A DNA stretch of 64,000 nt from CAYYIS01 sp964470965. GTDB taxonomy: Bacteria > JAAXHH01 > JABIQT01. Numbering within the stretch: the stretch's first letter is position 1; every line of letters begins with the position of its first letter. The notes below the pieces were generated by a model that was given only the letters and a program-made list of their open reading frames with translations, had not been told where the DNA came from and did no database searches. Location: positions 45,270 through 109,269 of the forward strand of contig CAYYIS010000011.1 of assembly GCA_964470965.1 (NCBI GenBank), written 5' to 3'. Below, in pieces: positions 45,895-54,221 of the stretch. A program made the translations under genes and the position numbers.

Positions 45895-46320
45895 TCACTC
45901 CGTCTTTACGATTACCAACGATCCGGATATGAGGTCATGTATCGCCTGTCTGCGGACGGTGAACGGCGCCACGAGGAAACCGAGGCCGAATGTGAACATC
46001 TTTATGATGGTACGCACACCGGCCCTACCGAAAGAGACCTGTTTCCCATCGGTGTCCGTAACCTCGATGTTCATCATGATTTTCCCCAGTGTTCCATGCT
46101 TCGAGGAGCTTTCCATCGCCGTAAAGTAAAACCAGGGGATCATTATCCAGAAGACCAGGACACGCGGACCTTCCTGTGGAGAACTGGCATCTACGCCAGC
46201 CAGGTAGATCATAATGATAACTACCAGGTTGAGCACCAGTCCGTCGACTATGGCCGCCACAGAGCGTTGCCCCAATCCCGCGAGCTGAAAAGAAAGGGAG
46301 TAATTGGATAGAAGGGTCAT
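45895..46320 (-). CDS. RDD-family membrane protein
   Basis: About 141 residues. It has the RDD pattern: QRSVAAIVDGLVLN at the start of the first membrane helix with the Arg and Asp, a second hydrophobic helix (VLVFWIMIPWFYFTA), and the conserved HGTLGKIMMNIEVTD loop before a third helix. Function is unknown for most members; some are linked to ion exchange. ATG 46320 is 17 nt behind the enolase gene; longer frames reach into it. It sits between two sugar-catabolic genes. Confidence 0.82.
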   Translation of the reverse strand: MTLLSNYSLSFQLAGLGQRSVAAIVDGLVLNLVVIIMIYLAGVDASSPQEGPRVLVFWIMIPWFYFTAMESSSKHGTLGKIMMNIEVTDTDGKQVSFGRAGVRTIIKMFTFGLGFLVAPFTVRRQAIHDLISGSLVIVKTE

Positions 46321-46337
46321 GGATGTACACCATTCAC

Positions 46338-47543
46338 CTAAGGTCTGACCGGGCCACCATCCGGAGTCCGAGTCTGAGTCCACTCTTCGATGGTGGATTC
46401 GACCGGATATTTCTTGGCCAGGTTTTCATCGATATCGATACCCAGACCGGGGCTGTCGTTCGGATACATGTAGCCCTCCCGCACTTCGGGCGTGCCAGGG
46501 AACATCTCGTAGACCAGCTCATTGAACCGGCACCACTCCTGCACGCCACAGTTGGGTGCCCACAGATCCAGGTGCAGGTTGGCGGCGTGGCCGACCGGTG
46601 ATACGTCACCTGGACCGTGCCAGGCGGTACGGATGCCGTACATGTTGGCCATGGCGGCCACATTCCGCGCCGGTGTGATGCCGCCCATCTGGCTGAGGTG
46701 CATCCGAAGAAAATCGACCAGCCGTCCTTCGATCAGTGGCAGCCATTCACCCGGGTTGTTGAACAGCTCGCCCATGGCGATAGGCGTGGTACACACCTGC
46801 CGCAGGTGGCGGAACCATTCGATGTCTTCGGGAGCCAGCGGATCTTCGAGGAAAAATAATTTGTAAGGCTCTACATCTTTAGCAAATCCGATCGCATCTA
46901 TGGGGCGCAGCCGTTCATGGATGTCGTGCAGCAACTCCACCTCAGGACCGCATTCCGTGCGCACATACTCAATCATCTTCACCGCACGGCGTACGTAATC
47001 CCGTTGATCGAAGTAGGCACCCGGAATGGCGCCTACCGGTTTGTGCATCTTGGGAGGATTCCCGCCGTATCCTCCCTCCTGTATACGGATGTAGCGGAAT
47101 CCGTTCTCCATGAACCGGGCAACATCTTCCGCCACCTCTTCCTTCGAGTTTCCTCCGGCGTGCGAATAGACGGGAGCCGCCTCTCTGCATTTTCCGCCTA
47201 ACAGCTGATACACCGGCATGCCGGCCCGTTTGCCCTTGATATCCCACAGGGCCATATCCATACCAGAAATAGCGTTGTTGAGCACTGGTCCGTTGCGCCA
47301 GTATCCATGAACCATCGCGGTCTGGAACATATCTTCGATACGATCCACATCCCGACCGATTAGAAACGGCCGCAAATGGTCGTTAATAGCGCTGTACACC
47401 GCATGAAACCGCTGTGTGAAAGTGGCACATCCCAGTCCGTACAGTCCCGGTTCCGACGTAATGATCTTAACCACAACAAGGCGCGAACCCGAGGGTTGCG
47501 TTAAAATGGTTTGGACATCTTTAATTGTGATGGGTTTGGACAT
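46338..47543 (-). CDS. D-mannonate dehydratase-like enolase-superfamily protein (ManD/RspA type)
   Basis: About 401 residues, full length. The enolase-superfamily metal ligands are visible as LLHDIHERL (Asp), FFLEDPL (Glu) and MGELFNN (Glu), with HGPGDVSPVGHAANLH near the end of the barrel, a hallmark of the ManD subgroup. ManD proteins dehydrate D-mannonate or D-gluconate to 2-keto-3-deoxygluconate, though many members are slow and their true role is open. ATG 47543 starts the operon ManD, RDD, fucosidase, MFS, behind a well-formed promoter at 47618-47646. Confidence 0.92.
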   Translation of the reverse strand: MSKPITIKDVQTILTQPSGSRLVVVKIITSEPGLYGLGCATFTQRFHAVYSAINDHLRPFLIGRDVDRIEDMFQTAMVHGYWRNGPVLNNAISGMDMALWDIKGKRAGMPVYQLLGGKCREAAPVYSHAGGNSKEEVAEDVARFMENGFRYIRIQEGGYGGNPPKMHKPVGAIPGAYFDQRDYVRRAVKMIEYVRTECGPEVELLHDIHERLRPIDAIGFAKDVEPYKLFFLEDPLAPEDIEWFRHLRQVCTTPIAMGELFNNPGEWLPLIEGRLVDFLRMHLSQMGGITPARNVAAMANMYGIRTAWHGPGDVSPVGHAANLHLDLWAPNCGVQEWCRFNELVYEMFPGTPEVREGYMYPNDSPGLGIDIDENLAKKYPVESTIEEWTQTRTPDGGPVRP

Positions 47544-47617
47544 GAAGGTCTTTTCTCGGATATTTAAAATCGCACGGGTATTCCGTGTTCCGCTCAACCG
47601 TACTTACAGTATGATCG

Positions 47618-47646
47618 ATGATAGCTCTTAATCTGGTTACAGTCAA
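47618..47646 (-). promoter_or_regulatory. sigma70-like promoter for the ManD/fucosidase operon
   Basis: On the minus strand TTGACT (47646-47641), a 17-bp spacer and TATCAT (47623-47618), each matching 5 of 6 consensus bases. The start point would be near 47611, about 68 nt before the ATG at 47543. Confidence 0.55.
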
Positions 47647-47689
47647 CCGGAATTACACCAACGGTGGTGCAGGAACCGTCGGGGAAACC

Positions 47690-47955
47690 AGGCAAAGGAC
47701 GATGCGGGTGTTTTTTCTTTCTGACCGAGGCGGTCAGCAGGAGGAAGCCAGGCCCTGCGCCAACCCGGCATTAGAATTGATACAGACGATGGACCGCCGC
47801 CCTGTTCGATCATGGGCGGGCTCACCTGGCACTCACCGGGCAGATCCACATATAGCACCCGGTTTCTCATCTTGACCGAACATGCACCACTACCCGGTAG
47901 CTCTTCCCGATTCCGGCACTGTTGACCAGGACGTCGACCTGAAGATCTCCTACCC
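47690..47955 (-). pseudogene. Short-chain dehydrogenase/reductase remnant, frameshifted and truncated
   Basis: Read on the minus strand, three frames give successive SDR pieces. First RVGDLQVDVLVNSAGIGKSY (the DxLVNNAG motif), then VDLPGECQVSPPMIEQGGG (as in xxNLxGxFxVSxxxxPxMIEQGGG), then SIVCINSNAGLAQGLASS (as in SIVNISSxAGLxG). The N-terminal TGxxxGIG nucleotide motif and the YxxxK catalytic part are missing. The remnant starts at the very stop of the phyH gene, matching the phyH-SDR order found intact at 57.7-59.2 kb. Frame changes and missing ends make it non-functional. Confidence 0.7.
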
Positions 47956-48813
47956 TGCTTTCTTCCTAAGGATTTTCTTTTCCAGAACAGACTGGTTTTC
48001 GTAGATTGATCCGCCTCGCAACGCGCCGGGGAGAGGCATGCGGACCGGTATGTCTCTAATCCGCGGAATGTTAGTGGGTTCACCCCGGAGAATAAGGCTG
48101 TTGAACTCATCCCAATCCCCCGAACCGGTGAGCGGCCACGCATCTACGGCACAGTACTGGAGCAGCAGTAGGCGGCGTTGGGCGCCGGAAGTGTTGGGGG
48201 CAGAGCCATGGAAGGCGCGGACGTGATGAATAGAGATGCCACCGGCAGGTACTTCGACCGCAACGGCACCTTCGCCCGAAAACGAGGAGTCGGTTACGGC
48301 ACCGCAGAACCTTCCTTCCTGGTGGTGGTCCAACGTCGGTCCCTTATGCGATCCCGGAATCACCAGCAGGGCCCCGTTATCTAGTGCCATATCATCGATG
48401 CAGACTCCCACGGCAAGCAGGTCGTCGTTGGTATGAGGATAGAACGCCCAGTCCTGGTGCCATTCCACCGGACTGCCGAAGGCTGCGGATTTCATATTCA
48501 GCTTGTTCCCGTTGGTCCGGATGCCGGGTCCGATAAGTTGGGAGACGATATCCAGGATGCCGTCGTGCCGGATTGTATCGGCATAGACCTCATGGTGCTC
48601 GATCGGACTTTTCAATCGCCGCAGCATTGGATTTTCCGGTGTATGGCCCGGTTCCAGATCAAAAAGCTCCGTATGATCTGTCACCTCACGGGACTTCTCC
48701 ACAAATTCATCCGTGACCTGCTGAAGTGCCGACACCTCCTCAGGCGACAGCACGTTTTCGACGGACAAGTAACCGTTCTCATGATAAAAATCGATGCGAT
48801 CCTGGGATAACAT
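47950..48813 (-). CDS. Phytanoyl-CoA dioxygenase (PhyH) family Fe(II)/2-oxoglutarate oxygenase
   Basis: A 287-residue PhyH protein with an intact facial triad: VEWHQDWAFYP gives His and Asp near residue 119, and the distal His is in VRAFHGSAPNT near residue 201, followed by the 2-oxoglutarate Arg in GAQRRLLLLQY. Its opening (MLSQDRIDFYHENGYLSVEN) is close in style to the phyH at 8120. GGAGG stands 6 nt before ATG 48813. A promoter lies at 48920-48948. An SDR remnant follows directly. The substrate is unknown. Confidence 0.9.
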   Translation of the reverse strand: MLSQDRIDFYHENGYLSVENVLSPEEVSALQQVTDEFVEKSREVTDHTELFDLEPGHTPENPMLRRLKSPIEHHEVYADTIRHDGILDIVSQLIGPGIRTNGNKLNMKSAAFGSPVEWHQDWAFYPHTNDDLLAVGVCIDDMALDNGALLVIPGSHKGPTLDHHQEGRFCGAVTDSSFSGEGAVAVEVPAGGISIHHVRAFHGSAPNTSGAQRRLLLLQYCAVDAWPLTGSGDWDEFNSLILRGEPTNIPRIRDIPVRMPLPGALRGGSIYENQSVLEKKILRKKAG

Positions 48814-48919
48814 GTAGTCCTCCGGATTTTTTATTTACCGATATCATCAGGTTCATTGAAAGACGAATCCCAAACCTTTTGGTCTTCTTCACCACTTTGT
48901 ATTAATGATACAGCAATCA

Positions 48920-48948
48920 ATAATATATCAAGGCTTTTTTATAGTCAA
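48920..48948 (-). promoter_or_regulatory. sigma70-like promoter for phyH at 47950-48813
   Basis: On the minus strand TTGACT (48948-48943), a 17-bp AT-rich spacer and TATTAT (48925-48920), each 5 of 6. The start point would be near 48913, giving a 100-nt leader. Confidence 0.5.
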
Positions 48949-48983
48949 TGAACCAATGAATTAAAAGACGAATGAATTGAAGA

Positions 48984-49804
48984 TTAATTGTCTCTGTAAT
49001 GTACCTCGCTCGGTAACGGCAGGCGGATTTCGACAGGCAGGATCGGCGGACCACTCCGCTGAGGTTCGGTTATGTACCAGCAGACGGTGCTGGAGTGGTC
49101 GTTGCTCAGTTTGTTGGCATGGCCGGGTTGGATCTGCATAATGAATCTTTCACTTGGTACCAGTCTTCCGTGCCTATGCCGTGGAGAGAGGGTGGCCAGG
49201 ATTCGCAGTCTATGACCATCATGTCGTCACCCTCGCCGTACCGATCGTCGGGTTCTGTTGGAAACAGCCGATGTCCAGATGCGCGCCGCAGATGACATAA
49301 TATTTCGTGTCGTTTCGGTATATGTCAGACTTCGGTCTTCTTCATACACCCTGCCCCTGGTATTCCTTTCACAATGCCAGTGCGTATGAAAGTAAGTCCG
49401 GACCGCCGCGGTGGATGCGTCCGGGTATGATTTATAATCGGAAAAGAAATAGGGATTGTAGCCTCCATCTCCTTGATTATCTGCCGCGGTGATCGCTTTT
49501 CCTTGCCCGGCATAGGCTTGAAACCTTACCCGTCCTGCGGGCTTATCTGCAGCCCGGTGGTGATGAAGCTATTGTGCATGCCTTGACCCAGGTCGACGAA
49601 CGCGGCGTTGGGGGCATTTTACGCTGGGTATCCGCTGCTGGAATGATTCTGATATGAGTGGCTTTCTGCTCCTGCGGTGCCGAGGTGACGTGCTGTGCCA
49701 CACTATGCCAACCGGTCGGGCCGAAAATTGAAACTGTACGGCCTGAGTACCCGGCAACGGATTGGGGATCCTCTCCGTTCTTGACATCCCGCAGAGAATC
49801 ATTG
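48984..49804 (-). pseudogene. DUF2961 family gene, frameshifted pseudogene
   Basis: Reading the minus strand from the HAD stop codon, pieces of a DUF2961 protein appear in changing frames: SLRDVKNGED, then FHTHWHCERNTRGRVYEEDR, then YYVICGAHLDIGCFQQNPT, then YGEGDDMMVIDCESWPPSLH with GIGTEDW, then PGHANKLSNDHSSTVCWYIT followed by EPQRSGPPILPVEIRLP and a natural stop at 48984-48986. The GEGDDM...GTGTEDYF block and the HxNxxSxDYSSxAYWYQxEPH block are diagnostic for the family, whose members include glycoside hydrolases. At least three frame changes and in-frame stops (for example after SNPAMPTN in the competing frame) rule out a working gene. Confidence 0.72.
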
Positions 49805-50461
49805 CTACAGCAGTTGAACCAGGTCCATCGGATGAGCGATCAACGTTCTTGCACCGTTAGAAGCAAGTTCATCTGCGGTGCGAAAACCCCAAAGGGCGCC
49901 GACGGGATACATGCCTGCAGCGACGGCGGTTTTCATGTCGGTGTCGGTATCACCAACATATAGAAATGATTCCGGGGCTATATTGAGTTCTGACGCAATT
50001 TTCAGTGCGCCGGTCGGATCCGGTTTTTGAGGTATAGCGGATGTGGCGCCCACGATTCGTTCGAAATGGAAATTCGGAAGCAGGCCGCCGATGACCTTCT
50101 TCGTGAAGTCATCCGGCTTGTTGGATAGCACAACCATGGCGACACCCCGTTCTGTCAACACGTTGAGCAGGTCTGAAATACCTTCGTATGTACGAGAAAC
50201 CGACCATCGCAACTCGTATTCATCCCGCATTCCTGAGACACATTGTCTGACCGTCGTTTTATCCCGCCTGTGCGCTGGCAACACCCGCCGTGCCAGGGTT
50301 TCGATGCCATCACCCACGTGGTATTTGTACGCTTCCTCATCATGCTCCGGCAGTCCCAGGCGTGTCAGCACCGCATTCATCGACGCAGCCAGTTCCGGAA
50401 TCGTATCAAGCAAAGTACCATCCAGATCGAACAGGACGGCGGCGTAGCAGTAGTCAGGCAT
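49805..50461 (-). CDS. HAD-family phosphatase, phosphoglycolate-phosphatase-like
   Basis: About 218 residues. The four HAD motifs are present: LFDLDGTLLDT near residue 10 (nucleophile and acid Asp), VVLSNKP (Thr/Ser position), the Lys of PQKPDPTGAL and YVGDTDTDM. The cap is the small helical type of Gph-like enzymes. It would hydrolyse a small phosphate ester such as 2-phosphoglycolate. ATG 50461 overlaps the stop of the beta-propeller gene by 8 nt, so the pair is translationally coupled. Confidence 0.88.
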   Translation of the reverse strand: MPDYCYAAVLFDLDGTLLDTIPELAASMNAVLTRLGLPEHDEEAYKYHVGDGIETLARRVLPAHRRDKTTVRQCVSGMRDEYELRWSVSRTYEGISDLLNVLTERGVAMVVLSNKPDDFTKKVIGGLLPNFHFERIVGATSAIPQKPDPTGALKIASELNIAPESFLYVGDTDTDMKTAVAAGMYPVGALWGFRTADELASNGARTLIAHPMDLVQLL

Positions 50462-51614
50462 TTTCGTCACCCCGCACCCAGACAGGGTGATCCACTCCCT
50501 TCTCCTCAAATCCATTTGTCAATAATTTCTGGTTGCGGCCGTCCGCGTCCATGATCCAAAGGCCGCTCGGCTCTCCGACCGGGGCGCGGCAGAACGCCAT
50601 CTCAGCACCGTCAGGCGACCATGCAGTTCGGAAATCCCAGATGTGTTCCTGGTAAGGGGTCAGTTCAGTGATGTCGCCAGTAAAGGGGTTCAGTAGGCAG
50701 ATCTGGGTGCCGCCGCGGGCATATTCGGGGCGGTAGTCCCTGTTGAAGTGATCCTGGTCGGGGCGTTGCGGTTGATACGGCCAGGCAGTGCGAGCGCCTT
50801 CGGAGGCCCGGGTGAACGAGATGGTCTGTCCGTCCGGTGACCAGTACGCCATGTTCGAACCGCCACCCCGTGTTTCCGGACCACCGTACGATGTCCCGAA
50901 CCAATGCCGCTGCCCACTGGTAACAACGCGGTGTTCCGAGCCGTCCGCCCGGCCCAGGCACAGATCTGCCCAGTCGTGTCCGGGATCATTCGTGTGGTGG
51001 CAGTCCAGGTACACCAGCCATCGACTATCCGGCGACCACATGGGGCCGAAGTACAGGTGGTCGGGATCACCGGCGAGTTCTGAACGGTTTCCGCCCTCCG
51101 GGTCCGAGGTGAATATCCGATAACCGGGACGATTCGGAATCATTGTAGCATGAAACCCCAGTTTTCGGGCATCCGGGCTGAGCGCTGCACAATAGGTGAA
51201 TCCGTCTCCGGAACGTGTGACCTCCCGGGGATCGGATCCATCCAGGTTCATTGTCCACACCCGCTGCTCGCCGTCGATAATCGGGTTGGCGAAGATCCGA
51301 ACCTCACCAGGCACAATTCCGGAACATACCATAAACGGCGCCGGTTTGTATTGAGTGGCGATTTCTTCAACAATCTCATCCTTTACGAGATCATAGAGCC
51401 AAAGATGAGTCTGGACGTTGCCTTCCCAGGCATTGCCTTCCTCATAACTTATTAGGATCATCCGCTGCCCGTCGGCAAACTGCGGCCCATAGCTCCAGCT
51501 TGTCTGGTTCGGCATGTCAAACGATAGGTATCTTTCGTCACGTCCGTCGTTATCGATCACGCCGAGACGGCCGTGGGAATTGAACAGGAGGTTTCTTGGT
51601 TCGGAACGTTTCAT
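50454..51614 (-). CDS. PD40/TolB-like beta-propeller protein, possibly oligogalacturonate-lyase-like
   Basis: A 386-residue beta-propeller with repeated WSPDG-type blades: AALSPDARKLGFHAT, GPMWSPDSRWLVYLD, AYWSPDGQTISFTR and TAWSPDGAEMAFCR. There is no signal peptide. Similar cytoplasmic propellers include the PL22 oligogalacturonate lyases, whose catalytic site holds conserved His residues; several His (LDCHHTND, HIWDFRTAW) are present here, but I cannot confirm the metal site. A pectin-fragment or sugar-binding role is therefore a guess. It overlaps the HAD gene. Confidence 0.78.
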   Translation of the reverse strand: MKRSEPRNLLFNSHGRLGVIDNDGRDERYLSFDMPNQTSWSYGPQFADGQRMILISYEEGNAWEGNVQTHLWLYDLVKDEIVEEIATQYKPAPFMVCSGIVPGEVRIFANPIIDGEQRVWTMNLDGSDPREVTRSGDGFTYCAALSPDARKLGFHATMIPNRPGYRIFTSDPEGGNRSELAGDPDHLYFGPMWSPDSRWLVYLDCHHTNDPGHDWADLCLGRADGSEHRVVTSGQRHWFGTSYGGPETRGGGSNMAYWSPDGQTISFTRASEGARTAWPYQPQRPDQDHFNRDYRPEYARGGTQICLLNPFTGDITELTPYQEHIWDFRTAWSPDGAEMAFCRAPVGEPSGLWIMDADGRNQKLLTNGFEEKGVDHPVWVRGDENA

Positions 51615-51677
51615 ATGGTCTACTGTTTGTAAAAACAGAACAGTTAGAAAACATCAAAAGTTGTAACTGATAGACAC

Positions 51678-51756
51678 TTTAGCGCGCGATTGAGCCTTTA
51701 AGACGCGAAGATAGACCAAATGTAATCCACCACCAACGGCAGAATTTAGCGCGCGA
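51678..51756. repeat. 12-bp direct repeat TTTAGCGCGCGA
   Basis: TTTAGCGCGCGA is present at 51678-51689 and 51745-51756, 67 bp apart, in the leader of the beta-propeller gene. The core GCGCGC is self-complementary. These could be paired binding sites for a repressor. Confidence 0.6.
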
Positions 51757-51923
51757 AGGGCGAATCCAAATCTATACCTTTATTACCCTGAACGGCTAGC
51801 GCACAATTTACTGCGAATACGGTGGTGCTGATCAAGTAAAACCAGTAGAACAGTCGGAAAATATCGGGCAATTGACACTCCGCAATCAATTCCGTTTCGG
51901 AGGTAAATGGCTACTCTGAATCC

Positions 51924-51952
51924 CTTGGCACTACCCTACGGGTAGTGCCAAG
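51924..51952 (-). terminator. 13-bp perfect hairpin behind the methyltransferase gene
   Basis: CTTGGCACTACCC (51924-51936), a TAC loop and the exact complement (51940-51952) form a very stable stem 33 nt after the methyltransferase stop. No T-run follows on either strand, so it may stabilise the mRNA end or act as a non-canonical terminator. Confidence 0.6.
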
Positions 51953-51984
51953 TCTCAGATATCAGTTGAGCATTACCCGAACCA

Positions 51985-52746
51985 TTATCGGTTAGCCTGT
52001 CCGACTGCGATCAGCGATTGCCCGATTGCAGGGCGTATCAAACGTTCTAATCGGCTTATAACAGGCACAACCATACGGTCATATGCAATAATCTGTTTCG
52101 AAACCGAATCCGCAGACAGATTTGTCTGTTTAAGGATGCGGCCGTTGATAAACCATCCTAACGCTCCAAACGCATTCATATAAAACATGGTAATCACGGT
52201 AAATCCGCATTCGGAAAATAAATTTCGGAGTTCCGATTTGTTGTACCGTCTATAGTGCCCTGCCGCGTCATCCAAAGTGCCTTTGAGTAAATGAAGCGCT
52301 GGAACGAATAGAAGGAGACGTCCGCGGGATGGTGTGAGAATAGACTGCATGCTCTTCAGGGCCCCGAGATCATCTTCGATGTGTTCAAGCACATTGAAGC
52401 AGGTAATACTGTCGATCCGCTCCTCAATACCTATGGCCTGGACCTGCGGATCATTTATATCTCCGTGAACAATCCGCACATGAGGCTGTTTGCCATGCCG
52501 TTTCTGAAGCGCCTCCAGGCATTCCTTGGCTGCGTCCACGATTACCAGTCTCTGGCTGTTCAATAACAACTCTGTATGGTTGCCGGTCCCTCCCCCCACA
52601 TCGAGTAGTCTCCGGCCAAGGTAGGGTGCGAATTGATCGTAGACCCACCGGTGATAATTCACCGCCTGCGGCAAGGCTTTGGACATGGTGTCAAGTCCGC
52701 TTGTATATCCGCTACCATCTTCAATGGATTGCCCCGTATGAGGCAT
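51985..52746 (-). CDS. Class I SAM-dependent methyltransferase
   Basis: A 253-residue methyltransferase with motif I LLDVGGGTGNHTELLL near residue 48 and ITCFNVLEHIEDDLGALKSM (post-motif with acidic residues) near residue 117. The C-terminal helices are basic and may bind a lipid or membrane, as in UbiG/glycolipid methyltransferases often next to glycan genes. ATG 52746 has AGGAG 6 nt upstream. It stands alone on its strand, with about 400 bp on each side. Confidence 0.85.
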   Translation of the reverse strand: MPHTGQSIEDGSGYTSGLDTMSKALPQAVNYHRWVYDQFAPYLGRRLLDVGGGTGNHTELLLNSQRLVIVDAAKECLEALQKRHGKQPHVRIVHGDINDPQVQAIGIEERIDSITCFNVLEHIEDDLGALKSMQSILTPSRGRLLLFVPALHLLKGTLDDAAGHYRRYNKSELRNLFSECGFTVITMFYMNAFGALGWFINGRILKQTNLSADSVSKQIIAYDRMVVPVISRLERLIRPAIGQSLIAVGQANR

Positions 52747-53177
52747 AACCGCTCCTGTTTCAGCCTTGACGCTAGGTTGGTGTGCTCAATATGTATGCAG
52801 TGAAGTCTATGCAGGTTCTATACGCTATGGATTAGACAACCTACTGTCAATCAGTGTAGTAATTAAACGCGCCGCTCATATCAAATTTGAATACACAATG
52901 AACTTCATTGCCGCAATCTGTTGTCGCATTGCCCCATCACATGTGTATGGATTAACCCTGCGACGGTACGTGTGTTGAAGTAAGATGTTTCATGGGACTC
53001 CATTCTGTCAGCGGGCCTTCTGGTCACGTGGATGACCTCCGTCGTTTCGGGGTTCGGTGGTTCCAATGGCCGGAGCCGTCCGCTCTCTTCGATTCTGCGC
53101 CTTTCTAACTACCAACCTCTGGTATTTACTAATAACTTCACGGCGCACCTCCCTTTTATGAAGTGAATAGCAATCCA
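52747..53177. other. Intergenic region, no gene recognised
   Basis: About 430 bp. A TTGACA at 52854-52859 (minus strand) could be the -35 of the methyltransferase promoter, but no good -10 follows at 17 bp. A minus-strand stretch at 52990-53110 has coding-like composition without a family I recognise. Confidence 0.4.
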
Positions 53178-54110
53178 TCAATCCCCTTCGTACGGCACCC
53201 CGATCCCCTCCATGGTTTCCGGATCATCCATATCCGGTGTCATGAAGATGTGTCGGCCTCTGCCGTCACCGGTGATACCGGAGAAATGTGAGCCGTCGGC
53301 GCCCATGGCAATGATGTTAACGCTCCCGATGCGCTGTGACGTGAGTTCATTCAGATCTCGAGTAGCTTCCGCCGTCGCTTCTTTGAGCGTCATGCCCATT
53401 TTGAGGTAGGTGACCAGGCTGCGGGCGGTGCCGGCGCGAATGCACAGCTCACCGGTGCCGGTGCAGGCGGCAGCGCCGTACCGGTTGTCCGCATAACCGC
53501 CGGCGCTGATGACCGGCGAGTCGCCCAGGCGCCCGGGATATTTCCAACCCCAGCCGCTGGTGCTGACGCCAACGCAGATATCGCCGTTGCCGTCCCGGGC
53601 GATGAAGTTGGTGGTACCACCGGCCTTCTGAGGATCTACAGCCAAGTGGCTCAATTTCCAAAGTTCAGCAGAATGCTCCAGCGTTTCCGGATCATCGATC
53701 TCCAGCTTCTCCCGCACGTATTTTTCGTAGATGCCTCTCATTTCGGGATCCACATACGTGCTCTTCGGTTGTCCCATCTCACCGGCGAATCGCTCCGCAC
53801 CTTCTCCGACCAGGAAAACGTGGATCAGCTTTTCCATAACACCCCGTGCGATGGATATTGGATGTTCATACCCCTTTACGGCCCCAACAGCACCCACATT
53901 GCGGGTCCGCCCGTCCATGATGAGTGCGTCCAGTTCCGGGACACCTAGGATGTTGGGGTACCCGTGGATGCCGACACTGCGATCCTCTCGGTTTACCTCC
54001 ACTTCCCTGATACCGATTTCCACTGCATCCACAGCGGTCTTGCCCCGTTTAAGCGCCTCGGCGGCCTGTCGAATGCCGACGTCGCCATTGCTTGTGGCCA
54101 TTACGATCAT
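53178..54110 (-). CDS. Ntn-hydrolase asparaginase (isoaspartyl peptidase / glycosylasparaginase family)
   Basis: A 310-residue type-2 asparaginase precursor. The autocleavage site and Thr nucleophile lie in KAGGTTNFIARDGNG near residue 163. It is followed by VGVSTSGWGWKYPGRLGDSP and a YADNRYGAAACTGTGE block, the substrate-binding signature of glycosylasparaginases. It would cleave itself into alpha and beta chains and hydrolyse Asn-linked GlcNAc or isoaspartyl peptides. ATG 54110 has AGGAG 6 nt upstream. It lies 111 nt behind the enolase-superfamily gene. Confidence 0.9.
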   Translation of the reverse strand: MIVMATSNGDVGIRQAAEALKRGKTAVDAVEIGIREVEVNREDRSVGIHGYPNILGVPELDALIMDGRTRNVGAVGAVKGYEHPISIARGVMEKLIHVFLVGEGAERFAGEMGQPKSTYVDPEMRGIYEKYVREKLEIDDPETLEHSAELWKLSHLAVDPQKAGGTTNFIARDGNGDICVGVSTSGWGWKYPGRLGDSPVISAGGYADNRYGAAACTGTGELCIRAGTARSLVTYLKMGMTLKEATAEATRDLNELTSQRIGSVNIIAMGADGSHFSGITGDGRGRHIFMTPDMDDPETMEGIGVPYEGD

Positions 54111-54221
54111 GATAGGCTCCTGTTGGTATAGATACGGATCCGGATATGATTCTAGTTATGTGTTGGTTAAGTAAGATTCAGACCCTTGTGAATGCAAGTT
54201 TTTTCTGAAGCCAAAATTTTG

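Larger units (their letters stand above)
51615..51984. other. Intergenic region with repeats and a strong hairpin, no gene
   Basis: 370 bp between the methyltransferase stop and the beta-propeller start. It contains the 12-bp direct repeat at 51678-51756 and the long hairpin at 51924-51952. No credible coding frame. Confidence 0.55.

Noticed and set aside
47643..48143. 166-codon minus-strand open frame running from inside phyH into the following gap
   Set aside because: Its first part is a shadow of phyH in another frame, and only a short middle piece carries SDR-like residues. It is better explained as part of a frameshifted SDR remnant than as a gene.
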